The notes under the pieces were generated by a model, which made no database searches, was not told the DNA's origin, and saw only the letters and a program-made list of their open reading frames with translations. Of a DNA stretch of 64,000 nt, positions 1-9,071 are shown piece by piece. The stretch lies in the NCBI GenBank assembly GCA_030430075.1, contig JAUIGN010000033.1:25706-89705 (forward strand). The letters run 5' to 3'. The translations under genes were made by a program, and so were the position numbers. Source of the stretch: a bacterium. GTDB taxonomy: Bacteria > Planctomycetota > Planctomycetia > Pirellulales > Pirellulaceae. How positions within the stretch are numbered: position 1 is the first letter of the stretch; every line of letters begins with the position of its first letter.

Positions 1-812
1 TTCTGGACCGCCCCGACGATCTTGTCGGCGAGGCCTAGAATCACGCTGTGGTGAAACCCGATCGTCGACTCACGAACCCGGTTGTCAGGCAGGGGCGGGC
101 ACGCTTTCGCTTTGGCGACGACCGCTGAGAAATCACTGTCTGTCAGCCGCGTGCCGCCTGGAACGGCCGTGACGCGATTCGTGAACAGGCGGTCTGCGTA
201 GGTCTCGGGTGGAATCAAGACACAGTTCGTCGTCGCTAGAATCGGACCGGAGAACATGGGGAATTCCCACAATTGATTCTGCCAGGGTCCGCCATAATGG
301 CCGGCGAGATGAGGATGCTTCTTGAGTTCCGGATAGCTGTGCGCGGGGAGCATCTCTCCATGCGTGTAAACGTTGATTCCGGTGCCTGCGGTCTGGTCGA
401 GCAGATCCGACAGGTCCACCAGATCGTGCCCGGTGACCAGGATCCCCGGCCCCGCCTTCGTCCCTTCGTAGACGGTGGTCGGTTCGGGTGTACCAAACCG
501 CTCGCGATGCCCCTCATCAAGGAGTTCCATTACGCGAACGTTCATCCGGCCACACTCGAGAACCATCTCGAGCAGGCTGTCGAGGTCAAAATTGACGTTC
601 GTCACGGTGGCGAAGAGCGCCTCTTCGATGAACGCGCTGACGCTTTCATCGGTCTTGCCCAGCCGCCTGGCATGGTGCGCGTAGGCAGCCATTCCCTTGA
701 GCCCGTACAAGAGGATCTCTTGCAACGACTGCATGTCTTCGTCTTTTCCGCATACGCCAATGTCCGTACAGCCGGTTCCATTCTGGGTCTGCTCGCATTG
801 ATTACAAAACAT
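1..812 (-). CDS. hcp: Hybrid cluster protein (hydroxylamine reductase), N-terminal part
   Basis: Partial gene: 270 codons are visible and the C-terminal half lies left of the window. The protein starts MFCNQCEQTQNGTGC and shows the N-terminal cluster ligands C3-x2-C6-x8-C15-x5-C21, the spacing of the short Desulfovibrio-type Hcp. The later visible part contains GPGILVTGHDL and THGEMLPAHSYPEL, typical Hcp stretches. Hcp carries an Fe-S cluster plus the hybrid Fe-S-O cluster; it reduces hydroxylamine in vitro and acts as an NO reductase or in nitrosative-stress defence in vivo. It is expected to be cytoplasmic. The ATG at 812 is preceded by AGGAG seven bases upstream, which fixes the start. The C-terminal hybrid-cluster ligands cannot be checked here. 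The next gene downstream of its promoter region is glnA on the same strand. Confidence 0.95.
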   Translation of the reverse strand, partial: MFCNQCEQTQNGTGCTDIGVCGKDEDMQSLQEILLYGLKGMAAYAHHARRLGKTDESVSAFIEEALFATVTNVNFDLDSLLEMVLECGRMNVRVMELLDEGHRERFGTPEPTTVYEGTKAGPGILVTGHDLVDLSDLLDQTAGTGINVYTHGEMLPAHSYPELKKHPHLAGHYGGPWQNQLWEFPMFSGPILATTNCVLIPPETYADRLFTNRVTAVPGGTRLTDSDFSAVVAKAKACPPLPDNRVRESTIGFHHSVILGLADKIVGAVQ

Positions 813-1117
813 GGATGCTCCTTCAGGGGCGGGGAGAGGGGTGGGCCGCGGGGCCGTGAAGATTGAAGCCAACGGGCATCGTGAATGCGCGGTCGGCTTT
901 CCCCGTCAGTGCATCTTGCGTACCGAAGCCGCCACACCGCCCATTCGGCGGACGGCTGTGCAGATACGCGCGCACAATCGGCGCGCAGGCGCGCGAAGGC
1001 GTCACGTCCGCAATTCCAAAGAAGTCTCGGGAACGCTCACAACCGTTGGCGTGCAAATGGCGGACCCAATGCCGGCAGCGAAACACCGGCAGCGAAAGGG
1101 AGCAAGTCCCTTTCCGG
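813..1117. other. Intergenic region between glnA and hcp
   Basis: No coding sequence is supported here; the open frames on both strands lack family resemblance and good starts. The stretch must hold the hcp promoter. I see no confident -35/-10 pair. The only clear structure is the hairpin just after glnA, listed separately. Confidence 0.5.
1094..1114 (-). terminator. Hairpin 3' of glnA
   Basis: GAAAGGGA (1094-1101) and TCCCTTTC (1107-1114) form a perfect 8-bp stem with a 5-nt loop, starting three bases after the glnA stop codon. There is no U-tract on the minus strand, so it may be a weak or Rho-assisted terminator or an mRNA 3'-end stabiliser. Confidence 0.45.
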
Positions 1118-2545
1118 TCAGATGTCGTAGTAGAGACAGAACTCGTAGGGATGGGGCCGCAGCCGCATGGCATCGGCTTCTTGCGTCCGCTTGTAGGTGA
1201 TCCAGGTTTCGATGACATCTTGGGTGAAGACGTCGCCCCGCAAGAGGAATTCATGATCCTCATGGAGGGCGTCGAGTGCTTCGTCAAGCGAACCTGGGGC
1301 TTTGCCGATGCCCTTGGCCTCCTCGGGCGGGAGGTCGTAAATATCCTTGTCCAGCGGGTCTCCGGGGCTGATCTTGTTCTGGATTCCGTCGACGGCCGCC
1401 ATCAGGATTGCCGCGAACGCCAGGTACGGGTTGCAACTCGGATCAGGACAACGAAACTCGACCCGTTTGGCTTTAGGGCTGGGGCTGTACATGGGGATTC
1501 GGCACGCGGCCGAACGGTTGCGCTGTGAGTACGCCAGGTTCACGGGTGCTTCATAACCCGGCACCAGGCGTTTGTAGCTGTTGGTGGTCGGATTGGTGAA
1601 AGCCAACAGGGCCGGTGCATGCCTGAGTACGCCCCCGATGGCATGCAGCGCCATGTCGCTCAGCCCGGCATAACCGCTGCCGGCGAACAGTGGATGGCCG
1701 TCTTTCCAGAACGAAAAATGCGTGTGCATGCCGCTGCCGTTGTCGCCAAAAATCGGCTTGGGCATGAACGTGGCCGTCTTGTTGTGCTTGCGAGCGACAT
1801 TCTTCACGATGTACTTGAACATGAGCAGGTGGTCGGCAATCGTGACCATCTCGTTGAAGCGAAGATCGATCTCCGATTGACCGGCGGTGCCGACCTCATG
1901 ATGCTGGCACTCGACATCCAACCCGCAGGCCCCCATGGTCTGCATCATCTCGTTGCGAAGGTCCATCAGTTGGTCAGCGGGCGGCACGGGGAAGTAGCCT
2001 TCCTTGTGACGCAACTTGTGACCCAGGTTGGGCCCTTCGCCGGCGGCCCGCATGTCCCGCCCCCGGTTCCACTGGCCTTCGGCACTGTCCAGATGGTAGT
2101 AGCCTGCGTTGGCGGTCTGGTCGAACCGCACATCGTCAAACACGAAGAACTCGGCTTCCGGGCCAAAGTACGCGGTATCGGCGACCCCGGTGCTCTTCAG
2201 ATAGTTGACGGACTTGCGGGCAACATTGCGAGGATCGCGAGAATAGTCTTCGCGGGTAATCGGATCCTGGATGTTGCAGATCATGTTGAGCGTCTGTAAT
2301 TCGGTAAACGGATCGATGAACGCCGTATCCGCAACCGGGACCACCAGCATGTCACTCTCATTGATCGCCTGCCAACCGCGGATGCTTGAGCCGTCGAAAC
2401 CGAGCCCTTCCTCGAAAACGTCTTCGGAGAGCCGGCAGACGGGAATTGTGAAATGCTGCCACAATCCGGGGAAATCCATAAAGCGAAAATCGACTGCCTT
2501 GACGTCTCGTTCACGGCACATGGCGAGGACTTCTTGCGGATTCAC
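1118..2545 (-). CDS. glnA: Type I glutamine synthetase
   Basis: 475 aa, normal for GSI. It condenses glutamate, ammonia and ATP to glutamine in the cytoplasm as a dodecamer. Visible family motifs are DGSSIRGW (about residue 51), the metal/ATP signature around FGPEAEFFVFD, GSGMHTHFSFW, NPTTNSYKRLVPGYEAP and the C-terminal RCPDPSCNPYLAFAAI. The adenylylation segment DIYDLPPEEAK keeps the target tyrosine, so the enzyme is of the GlnE-regulated beta type. The start is a GTG at 2545, preceded by GGGAG seven bases upstream; no in-frame ATG fits better. It lies between hcp and an MMPL pump, all on the minus strand, separated by 173 bp from the pump and therefore probably under its own promoter. Confidence 0.97.
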   Translation of the reverse strand: MNPQEVLAMCRERDVKAVDFRFMDFPGLWQHFTIPVCRLSEDVFEEGLGFDGSSIRGWQAINESDMLVVPVADTAFIDPFTELQTLNMICNIQDPITREDYSRDPRNVARKSVNYLKSTGVADTAYFGPEAEFFVFDDVRFDQTANAGYYHLDSAEGQWNRGRDMRAAGEGPNLGHKLRHKEGYFPVPPADQLMDLRNEMMQTMGACGLDVECQHHEVGTAGQSEIDLRFNEMVTIADHLLMFKYIVKNVARKHNKTATFMPKPIFGDNGSGMHTHFSFWKDGHPLFAGSGYAGLSDMALHAIGGVLRHAPALLAFTNPTTNSYKRLVPGYEAPVNLAYSQRNRSAACRIPMYSPSPKAKRVEFRCPDPSCNPYLAFAAILMAAVDGIQNKISPGDPLDKDIYDLPPEEAKGIGKAPGSLDEALDALHEDHEFLLRGDVFTQDVIETWITYKRTQEADAMRLRPHPYEFCLYYDI

Positions 2546-2718
2546 GTCAACACTCCCATCTGAGACTCGGAACTACGGCCACTCATGGCACCGTTGCAAC
2601 CGTGGGCCGGCGATCGGGCGAGGCCACTGCCCGATTTTTGGTCGGAAGCCGGCCAACTGTCAATCGGGCTGGCAATCGGGCTGGACCGTCCTGCCCACCT
2701 CCCGTGGCTCCTGGCCGC

Positions 2719-5364
2719 TTAGCGTCTCAGGCTGACCCAGGCCTGCAACCGGTACCGCAAGGCGAGGAAAGCAGGCACGAGAATCGGGCGCACGATAAAG
2801 GTATCGAGGAAGATGCCCAGTGAGAGGGCAAAGCCCAACTCGATCATTCCGCGGAGGCTACCACTGGTCATGGACACAAACGTGCCCGCCATGATCAGAC
2901 CGCAGCTCGTAATAATGCCGCCTGTCCGCACGATGGCGTACCGCAGACCGGCGAACGGACCTCGCTGCTGCTGCTCTTCGAAGACCCGCGTGACCAGGTA
3001 AATATTGTAGTCTTCGCCAATGGCGACCAGGATCACGAACAGGAAGATCGGTACCTTCCAGTCGAGCCCCTGGAACGTCTCGCCGTACGCCCAGTGAAAA
3101 AACAGCTCGGTCGCGCCGATCGTCACCAGGTAGCTGAACAACACCGAGACGATCAGGTAGCAGCAGACCACCGGGCTCCGCAGGATCGCCAGGAGGACGA
3201 CAAACACGGCGGCCACCACCAGCGTACGAATCCGCCAATTGTCGATCCGCGTGACTTGGCGCAGATCATGGATCCCCGGCGTCGTGCCGGTGTACGCGAA
3301 CGACGCGCCTTGCCAAAATGACGCCGGGTCCTGGCTGAGCGCCTGCAAGCGCTCGTTCAAGCGAGCGAACGACTGCATCGCTTGCTGGGAAAAAGGATCA
3401 TCCTGCAGGACAACTTCGAACCGCGTGACGTCGCCCCGGTGCTGCGGGGATTGAGCCAGGAAGACGGCCTTGGTGAGGTCGTGCTCGCGGAGGAAGACCT
3501 TGCGACGCCCTGCAGAGCTGACGATCGAGACACGCCGGGGCGGATTCCCCAGCGGCTCATAGAGGCTGCGGACGGAGTGGATGCCGGGGACTTCGTTCAG
3601 TACGACGGTCAGTTCCAGGATACCGGTCAAGGCGGGCGCCGGAACTTCGAAATTCTCATCAACCAGTTCGCCATCCGGTTTGTTGGCAAGCACCACGATC
3701 GGCCCTCCTTCGCCGACCGGAAAGTGTCGCTTCAGCAACGACGTGCCTTGGATGCTGGTGCGATCCGGGGCCAGCTCACTGAGGAAGTCAAACGTTACAT
3801 GGTCGTCGGTATAAACCCCCGCGCCGGCCAACGGCAGCAACAGCAGGACGCTACAAATCAGAATTCGGCCCGGGTAAGCAACAATCCAGACCGCCAGGCG
3901 TTGCCAAATCCGAGTGGATCGGCTGGGCGATCGCGGCTCCAGATTCGCCGCCCGAATCTCGCTGGCGAACGGCCAAAACAGGCGCGTCCCGAGCGCCTGG
4001 AGCAGGGCGGGTGCGAGCGTGAGGCAGGCGAGCAGAGTGATTGTAAGGCAGAACCCGATGGCGGGCCCGCTATTGCGAAACTTGCCGAACTCGGCAAAGA
4101 ACATCATGCTCAGCCCCAGAATCGTCGTCAACGCACTCGCCCCAATGGCGCTGCCGACACCGTCCAGCGCGGTCGCGACAGCCGCGGACGGCAAACTGCC
4201 GCGGGCCAGTTCTTCCCGGTAGCGGGCAATCAGGAAGAGGCAAAAATCGGTCCCGGCGCCGAATAGAATCACCACGATAAAGATCTTGCTGGTCTTGAAG
4301 ACCTTGAAGTCCCACCAGCCCATGCCCGGCAGGGTGTCGACCTGGGTCAGCAGGGCCAGCGCGTCCAGCGACAACGACAGCGAAACGACGATCGTCAGCA
4401 GCGGAATCGCCGCCAGCAACGGCGCCCGATAGACGATCAGCAGGATCAACAGCACCAAGACGGTGGTCAGCAACTCCGTGTTCTTGATGCTTTCCGCCGC
4501 GGCGCGCAGCATGTCCCCTCCGACGGCGGCCGACCCGGAGATGCCGAACGCCAGATGCGACTTGCCCTCCCCGCGGACCTGGTCCGCGACCCGTTCGACT
4601 TCCCGCTCGACCCGCTCCAGGACGCGCACATTGTCGGTTTCCATGAACTCATTGCCGAGCTTGAGCACCAATAACTGGGCCTGCTTGTCACGGCTGCGGA
4701 GCTTGTCGCCGAAGACCTCTGTTTGCCGTGACCAGACATCGACCAGCGGCAGGTCGCCGGCGGCGGTCGGAGCGAGCCCGGCCTTGCCGGCGAGCCCCGG
4801 ATCAAGCTTCGCCGCGGCTTGCCGATCCTCGTCGAACTTGTCGTCGCGACCCAGGTACCGATGAACAAACGCTCGATTGTGCAGCGCATCGGCGAACGTC
4901 TCGTTGATGGCCAGGGCTTGATCGAATGCCGTCCGCGCGGACGTGAAGGTCGCTTCCGCCTTCTCATCGAGTGCCTGGGCTGCGTCCGTTTCTCCCGCCG
5001 CGCGGCGCTGCTCGGCATCAGCAGCATACTGCTCGCCGCGACGCAGTTCGGCGGCCCCCAGAAAGTTGTAAAACCGTTGGCTCAGCAGATCGACTATCTG
5101 GAGGTCGTCGCCGTCGAGCGGACCGTCGCGCCGCGCGACGACAATCGCCATCTCGCTCTTGGCACGCTGCTGTGGAAACGCCTCACGCGTCAGACGCTGA
5201 CCAATGACGCTGGGCATCTCCGCCGGCAAATAGGCGAAGTCACCATCGTCGGTAACTTGTTCCCAGGGTGGAGCCAGCCGCCCGACGACGAACAACAACA
5301 CGATCCATGCCAAAATGACCCACAGCCAGTATTTGGAGATCACGTATCCAAGTCGGGCAAACAT
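2719..5364 (-). CDS. MMPL/RND-family membrane transporter with a TPR-like insert
   Basis: 881 aa from the ATG at 5364, which opens with MFARLGYVISKYW; the frame stays open 38 codons further upstream but that part has no helix and no ribosome-binding site. The layout is duplicated RND: TM1 near residues 10-30, a large periplasmic loop, a block of TM helices with GAGTDFCLFLIARYREE, a second loop, and a second block with AIGEDYNIYLVTR. The TD-F and ED-Y pairs match the proton-relay positions of MMPL proteins. Residues about 106-185 of the first loop hold a charged helical stretch with a TPR-like repeat (FDQALAINETFADALHNRAF). MMPL proteins export lipids or other hydrophobic molecules; the substrate here is unknown. 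No accessory fusion protein gene is adjacent. Confidence 0.9.
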   Translation of the reverse strand: MFARLGYVISKYWLWVILAWIVLLFVVGRLAPPWEQVTDDGDFAYLPAEMPSVIGQRLTREAFPQQRAKSEMAIVVARRDGPLDGDDLQIVDLLSQRFYNFLGAAELRRGEQYAADAEQRRAAGETDAAQALDEKAEATFTSARTAFDQALAINETFADALHNRAFVHRYLGRDDKFDEDRQAAAKLDPGLAGKAGLAPTAAGDLPLVDVWSRQTEVFGDKLRSRDKQAQLLVLKLGNEFMETDNVRVLERVEREVERVADQVRGEGKSHLAFGISGSAAVGGDMLRAAAESIKNTELLTTVLVLLILLIVYRAPLLAAIPLLTIVVSLSLSLDALALLTQVDTLPGMGWWDFKVFKTSKIFIVVILFGAGTDFCLFLIARYREELARGSLPSAAVATALDGVGSAIGASALTTILGLSMMFFAEFGKFRNSGPAIGFCLTITLLACLTLAPALLQALGTRLFWPFASEIRAANLEPRSPSRSTRIWQRLAVWIVAYPGRILICSVLLLLPLAGAGVYTDDHVTFDFLSELAPDRTSIQGTSLLKRHFPVGEGGPIVVLANKPDGELVDENFEVPAPALTGILELTVVLNEVPGIHSVRSLYEPLGNPPRRVSIVSSAGRRKVFLREHDLTKAVFLAQSPQHRGDVTRFEVVLQDDPFSQQAMQSFARLNERLQALSQDPASFWQGASFAYTGTTPGIHDLRQVTRIDNWRIRTLVVAAVFVVLLAILRSPVVCCYLIVSVLFSYLVTIGATELFFHWAYGETFQGLDWKVPIFLFVILVAIGEDYNIYLVTRVFEEQQQRGPFAGLRYAIVRTGGIITSCGLIMAGTFVSMTSGSLRGMIELGFALSLGIFLDTFIVRPILVPAFLALRYRLQAWVSLRR

Positions 5365-5725
5365 AGCGTGAAACTGGCCGGAACAAGGCGTGCGAAAGGA
5401 CTCCAGCATACCGGCTGACCCGGGAGGATGAGAAGTAGGCCCTGGGCCGCTGGATTGGCGTCCCGGGCCTGCTGCCACCCCCTCAGTCGGCGGCCCAAAA
5501 CAGGAAGAATTTGGCTGGCGTCGGCCAAGATCCCGCGGTACGGTGCGAACAACTGCGAATAACGGTGCCGACCCAAGCTTCGCCGTGTGCTCCGTAAGGA
5601 TGGTGCAAGCACGCGCCGGTTGCGGAGCGCCAGGCGACGTTGTTTTTCTTCCGGCACGAAGCCAATCGCAGTTCGCAGTGACCGGGCCGGCCGGTTGCCC
5701 ACTGAATCCAACTGGAGGCCCCGCG
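5365..5725. other. Divergent intergenic region
   Basis: 361 bp between the MMPL pump (minus) and the next gene (plus). It should carry promoters for both. Open frames that cross it are extensions or antisense frames without family support. I could not pick a convincing promoter or operator. Confidence 0.4.
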
Positions 5726-7564
5726 ATGAAACCGATCCAGGATCAATCCGGCAAGCAGCAGTTGGGCAACGCCGCACCGGCCAAGCGGCGTGCGTCGCGC
5801 AATCTCCCCTGGATCGTCGTGGGAATCGTTCTCGCGGCAAGCATTGGCTGGTCACTTGTCATGGGTCGACCGCCGTGGTCACCGCTGATGATTGCCAGCG
5901 ATGGCGGCGGGATTTTCACGCCGACGGTGCCCGGCGGCGGCGAGGATGATCGGACGGCAGATCGTAGCTTGGAAGCGGCCAAGCTGAACGCGGACAACGG
6001 CTTCTTCGCCTCACACACATCTTCCTACGCGTCGCACGCCGGATTTGCCTGCCGCCGAGTGGTGATCATGAACGAGTCGGATCACCCACTCCTCGTTCAT
6101 GTCGGTGAGGCGCTGCCGCAACGCATTTCCAGCCTGGAGTTCGTCGATGACGTGAAGTACCTGGCCGCTGACGAATCGTTGCCGCTTGGAACCAAGTCCC
6201 CGGACCTCTGGATTTCGCTCGACCTGGATCGAATTGAGACTTCCGGGCTGATACCGCGACGGACCGTGGAGGCCGACATCACGGTCAACGTCGGATCCTC
6301 GCTGGCAACAGGAAGAAACTCGGTCCATGATTCCAGCTCGCCGCCGATCGTGGAAAGTAATTGGCAAGGCAAGCTCGAACATCGTTCAACCGTCGTCGGC
6401 TTGACGACCGACAAATTCGCGCGGGTTGGTGAGAACGTTCTGGAAGTGGTCGCCAACCACGTCACCAAGCATCTGCAGAAGCTGCATGAAGATCATGGTC
6501 CCGCACCTTCCTTCCAGGCGGCCTTTTATCCCGGTTACACGAAAACGCCAACGCTGTTCCAGCTGGAAGACCAGGGTGGCAAGCTCGTGTCGTCAACGCA
6601 CGGAATGATGTTCGGCAACGAAACGTTTTGGCGAGTCACACTGGAGGGTGCTCCGGCCGCCTTGTTCACAACTCTTCAAGATCGAGCGGAACAAGCAGGC
6701 TGGACCACCCGGGTCCGGAACGAGACGTCCGGTCAAGAGCATCTTTCGCTGACCCACAACGAAGATCGGTTCGACATCTTTGTCGCTCGGCAAGCGGTGC
6801 AGAGGAATCCGCAAACGGCGTCCTCGGCGAATGCGGCAGCGCCGAAGGTGCTGTACGCGCGGTACGTTGACCGGCTGAGTCGAACTGAACTCCAATCCGC
6901 CGCCAGTCGTCAACTTGACGAGGGTGGCCCACTGGCGGCCTTGCTGGGAGTCTCACGGTATTTCGACGGCGAGCAGCGGAAGCAATACTTCGAGTTGTTG
7001 GAGACGCGCTACGCAAGCTCGCCGGCCGCCTGGACGACGTTGGCAGATGAGTATGCCAGGAGGAAACAGCCTGATCGAGCCCAAGAGGCGGTACGCCGCG
7101 CGCATTGGCTCGCCAAGTTCGATCCGGCATCCAAAAACCACGCCACGGCCATCAAGAAGTTGGCCAAAAAGTTGAAGGTCAATGACCTGCACAAAGCGCG
7201 TGCGACGATTGACTTGCTGCGAACCATGGGCCTCACGGAGATCGTGGCCGGAGAGAGCACGTCCCCTGTCGAAATCGGATTAAATGAACCGGCGTTGTTC
7301 TTTGTGACCGACGACGACCAGAATTGGCAGGTCCTGAATTTTCGGATCCAGCGGTTCGGCAACAACAACGCGTCGCCTCGCTACAAGATGGCCACGGCTA
7401 CGGTCAGCCCGAACTCCAGTTCCTGGAGTTCGGGCAGGCTGCTTCCGACGGGTGAGATCTCGACGGACACCCTCCGCCTCAACGACATCGGTTCCGTCAC
7501 ACTCGAGATTGCGCAGCAGCCTGACGAGCGGTTTCAGATCGTGGGGCAGCTCGAGCCCAAATGA
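5726..7564 (+). CDS. Membrane-anchored protein of unknown function with C-terminal TPR-like helices
   Basis: 612 aa. The ATG at 5726 follows GGAGG seven bases upstream; the longer frame beginning at 5543 lacks such a site. A single TM helix (about residues 30-48, LPWIVVGIVLAASIGWSLV) follows a basic N terminus, so most of the protein should lie outside the cytoplasm. The middle region is beta-rich without a motif I recognise. Around residues 430-480, YASSPAAWTTLADEYARRKQ followed by PDRAQEAVRRAHWLAKFDP looks like one or two TPR helices. The tail repeats beta-like stretches. The stop codon lies inside a 19-bp tandem duplication shared with the start of the next gene, so the two are probably co-transcribed. 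Function not recognised. Confidence 0.75.
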   Translation: MKPIQDQSGKQQLGNAAPAKRRASRNLPWIVVGIVLAASIGWSLVMGRPPWSPLMIASDGGGIFTPTVPGGGEDDRTADRSLEAAKLNADNGFFASHTSSYASHAGFACRRVVIMNESDHPLLVHVGEALPQRISSLEFVDDVKYLAADESLPLGTKSPDLWISLDLDRIETSGLIPRRTVEADITVNVGSSLATGRNSVHDSSSPPIVESNWQGKLEHRSTVVGLTTDKFARVGENVLEVVANHVTKHLQKLHEDHGPAPSFQAAFYPGYTKTPTLFQLEDQGGKLVSSTHGMMFGNETFWRVTLEGAPAALFTTLQDRAEQAGWTTRVRNETSGQEHLSLTHNEDRFDIFVARQAVQRNPQTASSANAAAPKVLYARYVDRLSRTELQSAASRQLDEGGPLAALLGVSRYFDGEQRKQYFELLETRYASSPAAWTTLADEYARRKQPDRAQEAVRRAHWLAKFDPASKNHATAIKKLAKKLKVNDLHKARATIDLLRTMGLTEIVAGESTSPVEIGLNEPALFFVTDDDQNWQVLNFRIQRFGNNNASPRYKMATATVSPNSSSWSSGRLLPTGEISTDTLRLNDIGSVTLEIAQQPDERFQIVGQLEPK

Positions 7565-7593
7565 GCCGGGAAGCCCCAAATGAGCCGGGAAGC
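7556..7593 (+). repeat. 19-bp perfect tandem duplication across a stop/start junction
   Basis: CCCAAATGAGCCGGGAAGC occurs at 7556-7574 and again directly at 7575-7593. Copy 1 contains the stop of the upstream gene as ATGA; copy 2 contains the ATG of the downstream gene. Confidence 0.95.
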
Positions 7594-7963
7594 GACGATC
7601 GAACTGGCCGATCTGGTACTTGCGTTAGCGTCGCATTTCGACCTGATTTGGGATCAGTACGCGCTGCGCGGTCCGGGAGCGGTTGATCCGTCCCTGATCG
7701 GCCCGGTAGACGAGTTGGGCGGGCGGCTTGAGGCGCTGATGCTGCAAGCCGCCGATGGCTTGCCCCGGGAGGTTACGCCGTCGAGCCTGGAAGCGGCGGT
7801 TCGCCAGGCCACCGATCTGGCGCGCCGCTGCGCGACATGGCCGCAGGGGCTGTGCTTTGTATCGGGCGAAGCGGGCCTGGTGCCGCGCCGCGATCAGATC
7901 GACGCCTTTGCCGCCGCACGCGCGTCGTTGCATGACGTAGCCCGGCAACTGGCCAGCGGGTAG
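7580..7963 (+). CDS. Hypothetical protein
   Basis: 127 aa, soluble, no signal peptide or TM helix. Predicted mostly helical (DLVLALASHFDLIW, LEALMLQAADGL, SLEAAVRQATDLARRC), with two cysteines and no catalytic motif I know. It begins in the second copy of a 19-bp tandem duplication, 15 bp after the stop of the upstream membrane-anchored gene, which suggests the same transcript. GGGAAGCCCCAA upstream of the ATG gives only a weak ribosome-binding site. Coding potential rests on length and operon position; function unknown. Confidence 0.6.
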   Translation: MSREATIELADLVLALASHFDLIWDQYALRGPGAVDPSLIGPVDELGGRLEALMLQAADGLPREVTPSSLEAAVRQATDLARRCATWPQGLCFVSGEAGLVPRRDQIDAFAAARASLHDVARQLASG

Positions 7964-8021
7964 TGCGGCCTTCCAGCGACGCGCCTCGCTCCAGCAGCTC
8001 GGCGAAACGGATCAAGCGCGG

Positions 8022-8873
8022 TCAGGTGGTCTCTTCCGGAATCATCGGGTCGACAAACCGACGGCCGGGGCGGGGAAAGAGGTACCGGCTGAACGGGGCG
8101 AAGCCGTTGTCTTCGTCGAAGTACAGGTAGTGCGTAATGTGAAACATGTGCGCGTCCATCTCGATCAGATTGAACGAGTTCTTTTCGCGTTCGCGGCCAC
8201 GACCACGGCGTGAGGTGGTTGTGCCGCACTGCACGATCACGATCCCCCGGTCACGATGGTTGCCGGGGTAGAAGTCCAGCGAGTTGCCGATGTAGGCTCG
8301 ATGCAAGTGCCCGCCCAGGACCATTTCGACCCCCAGCTCGATGAACTTGGACATCGCCCGTTTCGCGCCAGGCATCGTCTGGTCGCGCAGGTAGTCCGGC
8401 GCCGGGGCAAAGTGATGGTGGGCGACAACGATCCGAGCCGCATCGGGTGCGGCGTCGGCAAACCCGGCACGACAAAACTCCAGTTGTCCCGGATGCAGGC
8501 GACCGTTTGAAATCGCCGTCCGGGGAGCGGTCGAATCGAGGGCCACGATCACGGCTCCATCCACCTTGGTCACGCTGTTCAGCTCGGGCGAAATGCATTC
8601 GCGGTAGAGCTCGTGTGGATTGGCAAGCCGTTCACCGACCCGATAGAGGGGAACGTCGTGGTTCCCCGGCACGACGATCATCGGTCGTTCAGGAAGCTGG
8701 TCTAAGAACTCTTTGGCAGCGACGAACTGTTCGCGTTTCGCACGTTGTGTCAGGTCGCCGCTGACAACGATAACATCGATCGGCAGCTGATGCGCAATCT
8801 GCAACAACGAATCGCCAACCGCCGGGACGTACGGCGGTCCAAAATGCAGATCGGAAATGTGTAAAATATTCAT
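8022..8873 (-). CDS. Calcineurin-like metallophosphoesterase (CpdA-like)
   Basis: 283 aa. The protein opens MNILHISDLHFG, the first metal-binding block (D-x-H) of the metallophosphoesterase fold. It continues with VSGDLTQRAK (GD block), VPGNHDVPLY (GNHD block), IVVAHHHFAP (His block) and LGGHLHRAYI (GHxH block), so all metal ligands are present. The family includes cyclic-nucleotide phosphodiesterases such as CpdA and other phosphoesterases; the substrate cannot be read from sequence. No signal peptide, so cytoplasmic. I chose the ATG at 8873 over an in-frame TTG at 8882 because it places the first motif at the very N terminus, as in the family. It is divergent from the lipid kinase gene. Confidence 0.9.
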   Translation of the reverse strand: MNILHISDLHFGPPYVPAVGDSLLQIAHQLPIDVIVVSGDLTQRAKREQFVAAKEFLDQLPERPMIVVPGNHDVPLYRVGERLANPHELYRECISPELNSVTKVDGAVIVALDSTAPRTAISNGRLHPGQLEFCRAGFADAAPDAARIVVAHHHFAPAPDYLRDQTMPGAKRAMSKFIELGVEMVLGGHLHRAYIGNSLDFYPGNHRDRGIVIVQCGTTTSRRGRGREREKNSFNLIEMDAHMFHITHYLYFDEDNGFAPFSRYLFPRPGRRFVDPMIPEETT

Positions 8874-8997
8874 CGGATCCAAAGGTCTGGAGTTTGCTGA
8901 CTAATTTGCCGGCTCATGACAGGGTCGCCGGCTCACTGGCACGCTGCGTCACCAAGTCGTGATGGACTTGGAAACACGACGGCGAGCCCGCGTCGGC

Positions 8998-9056
8998 TTG
9001 CCACACTTCGGCAACGTTATTACTAATTCTGCACATTATGTGCCAATGATAGGCAC
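8998..9056 (+). promoter_or_regulatory. Possible promoter and twin palindromes upstream of the lipid kinase
   Basis: TTGCCA at 8998 followed 17 bp later by TACTAA at 9021 is a possible sigma-70-like promoter. Directly downstream lie two overlapping palindromes: GCACA-TTA-TGTGC (9031-9043) and GTGCC-AATGATA-GGCAC (9040-9056). They share GTGC and could be an operator or alternative RNA hairpins in the leader. Confidence 0.35.
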
Positions 9057-9071
9057 TTTGCGTGTGTCTGC

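Noticed and set aside
2546..2718. Sigma-54 promoter for glnA
   Set aside because: TGGCAC and TTGCA occur near 2587 but only two bases apart instead of five, and on the wrong strand for glnA.
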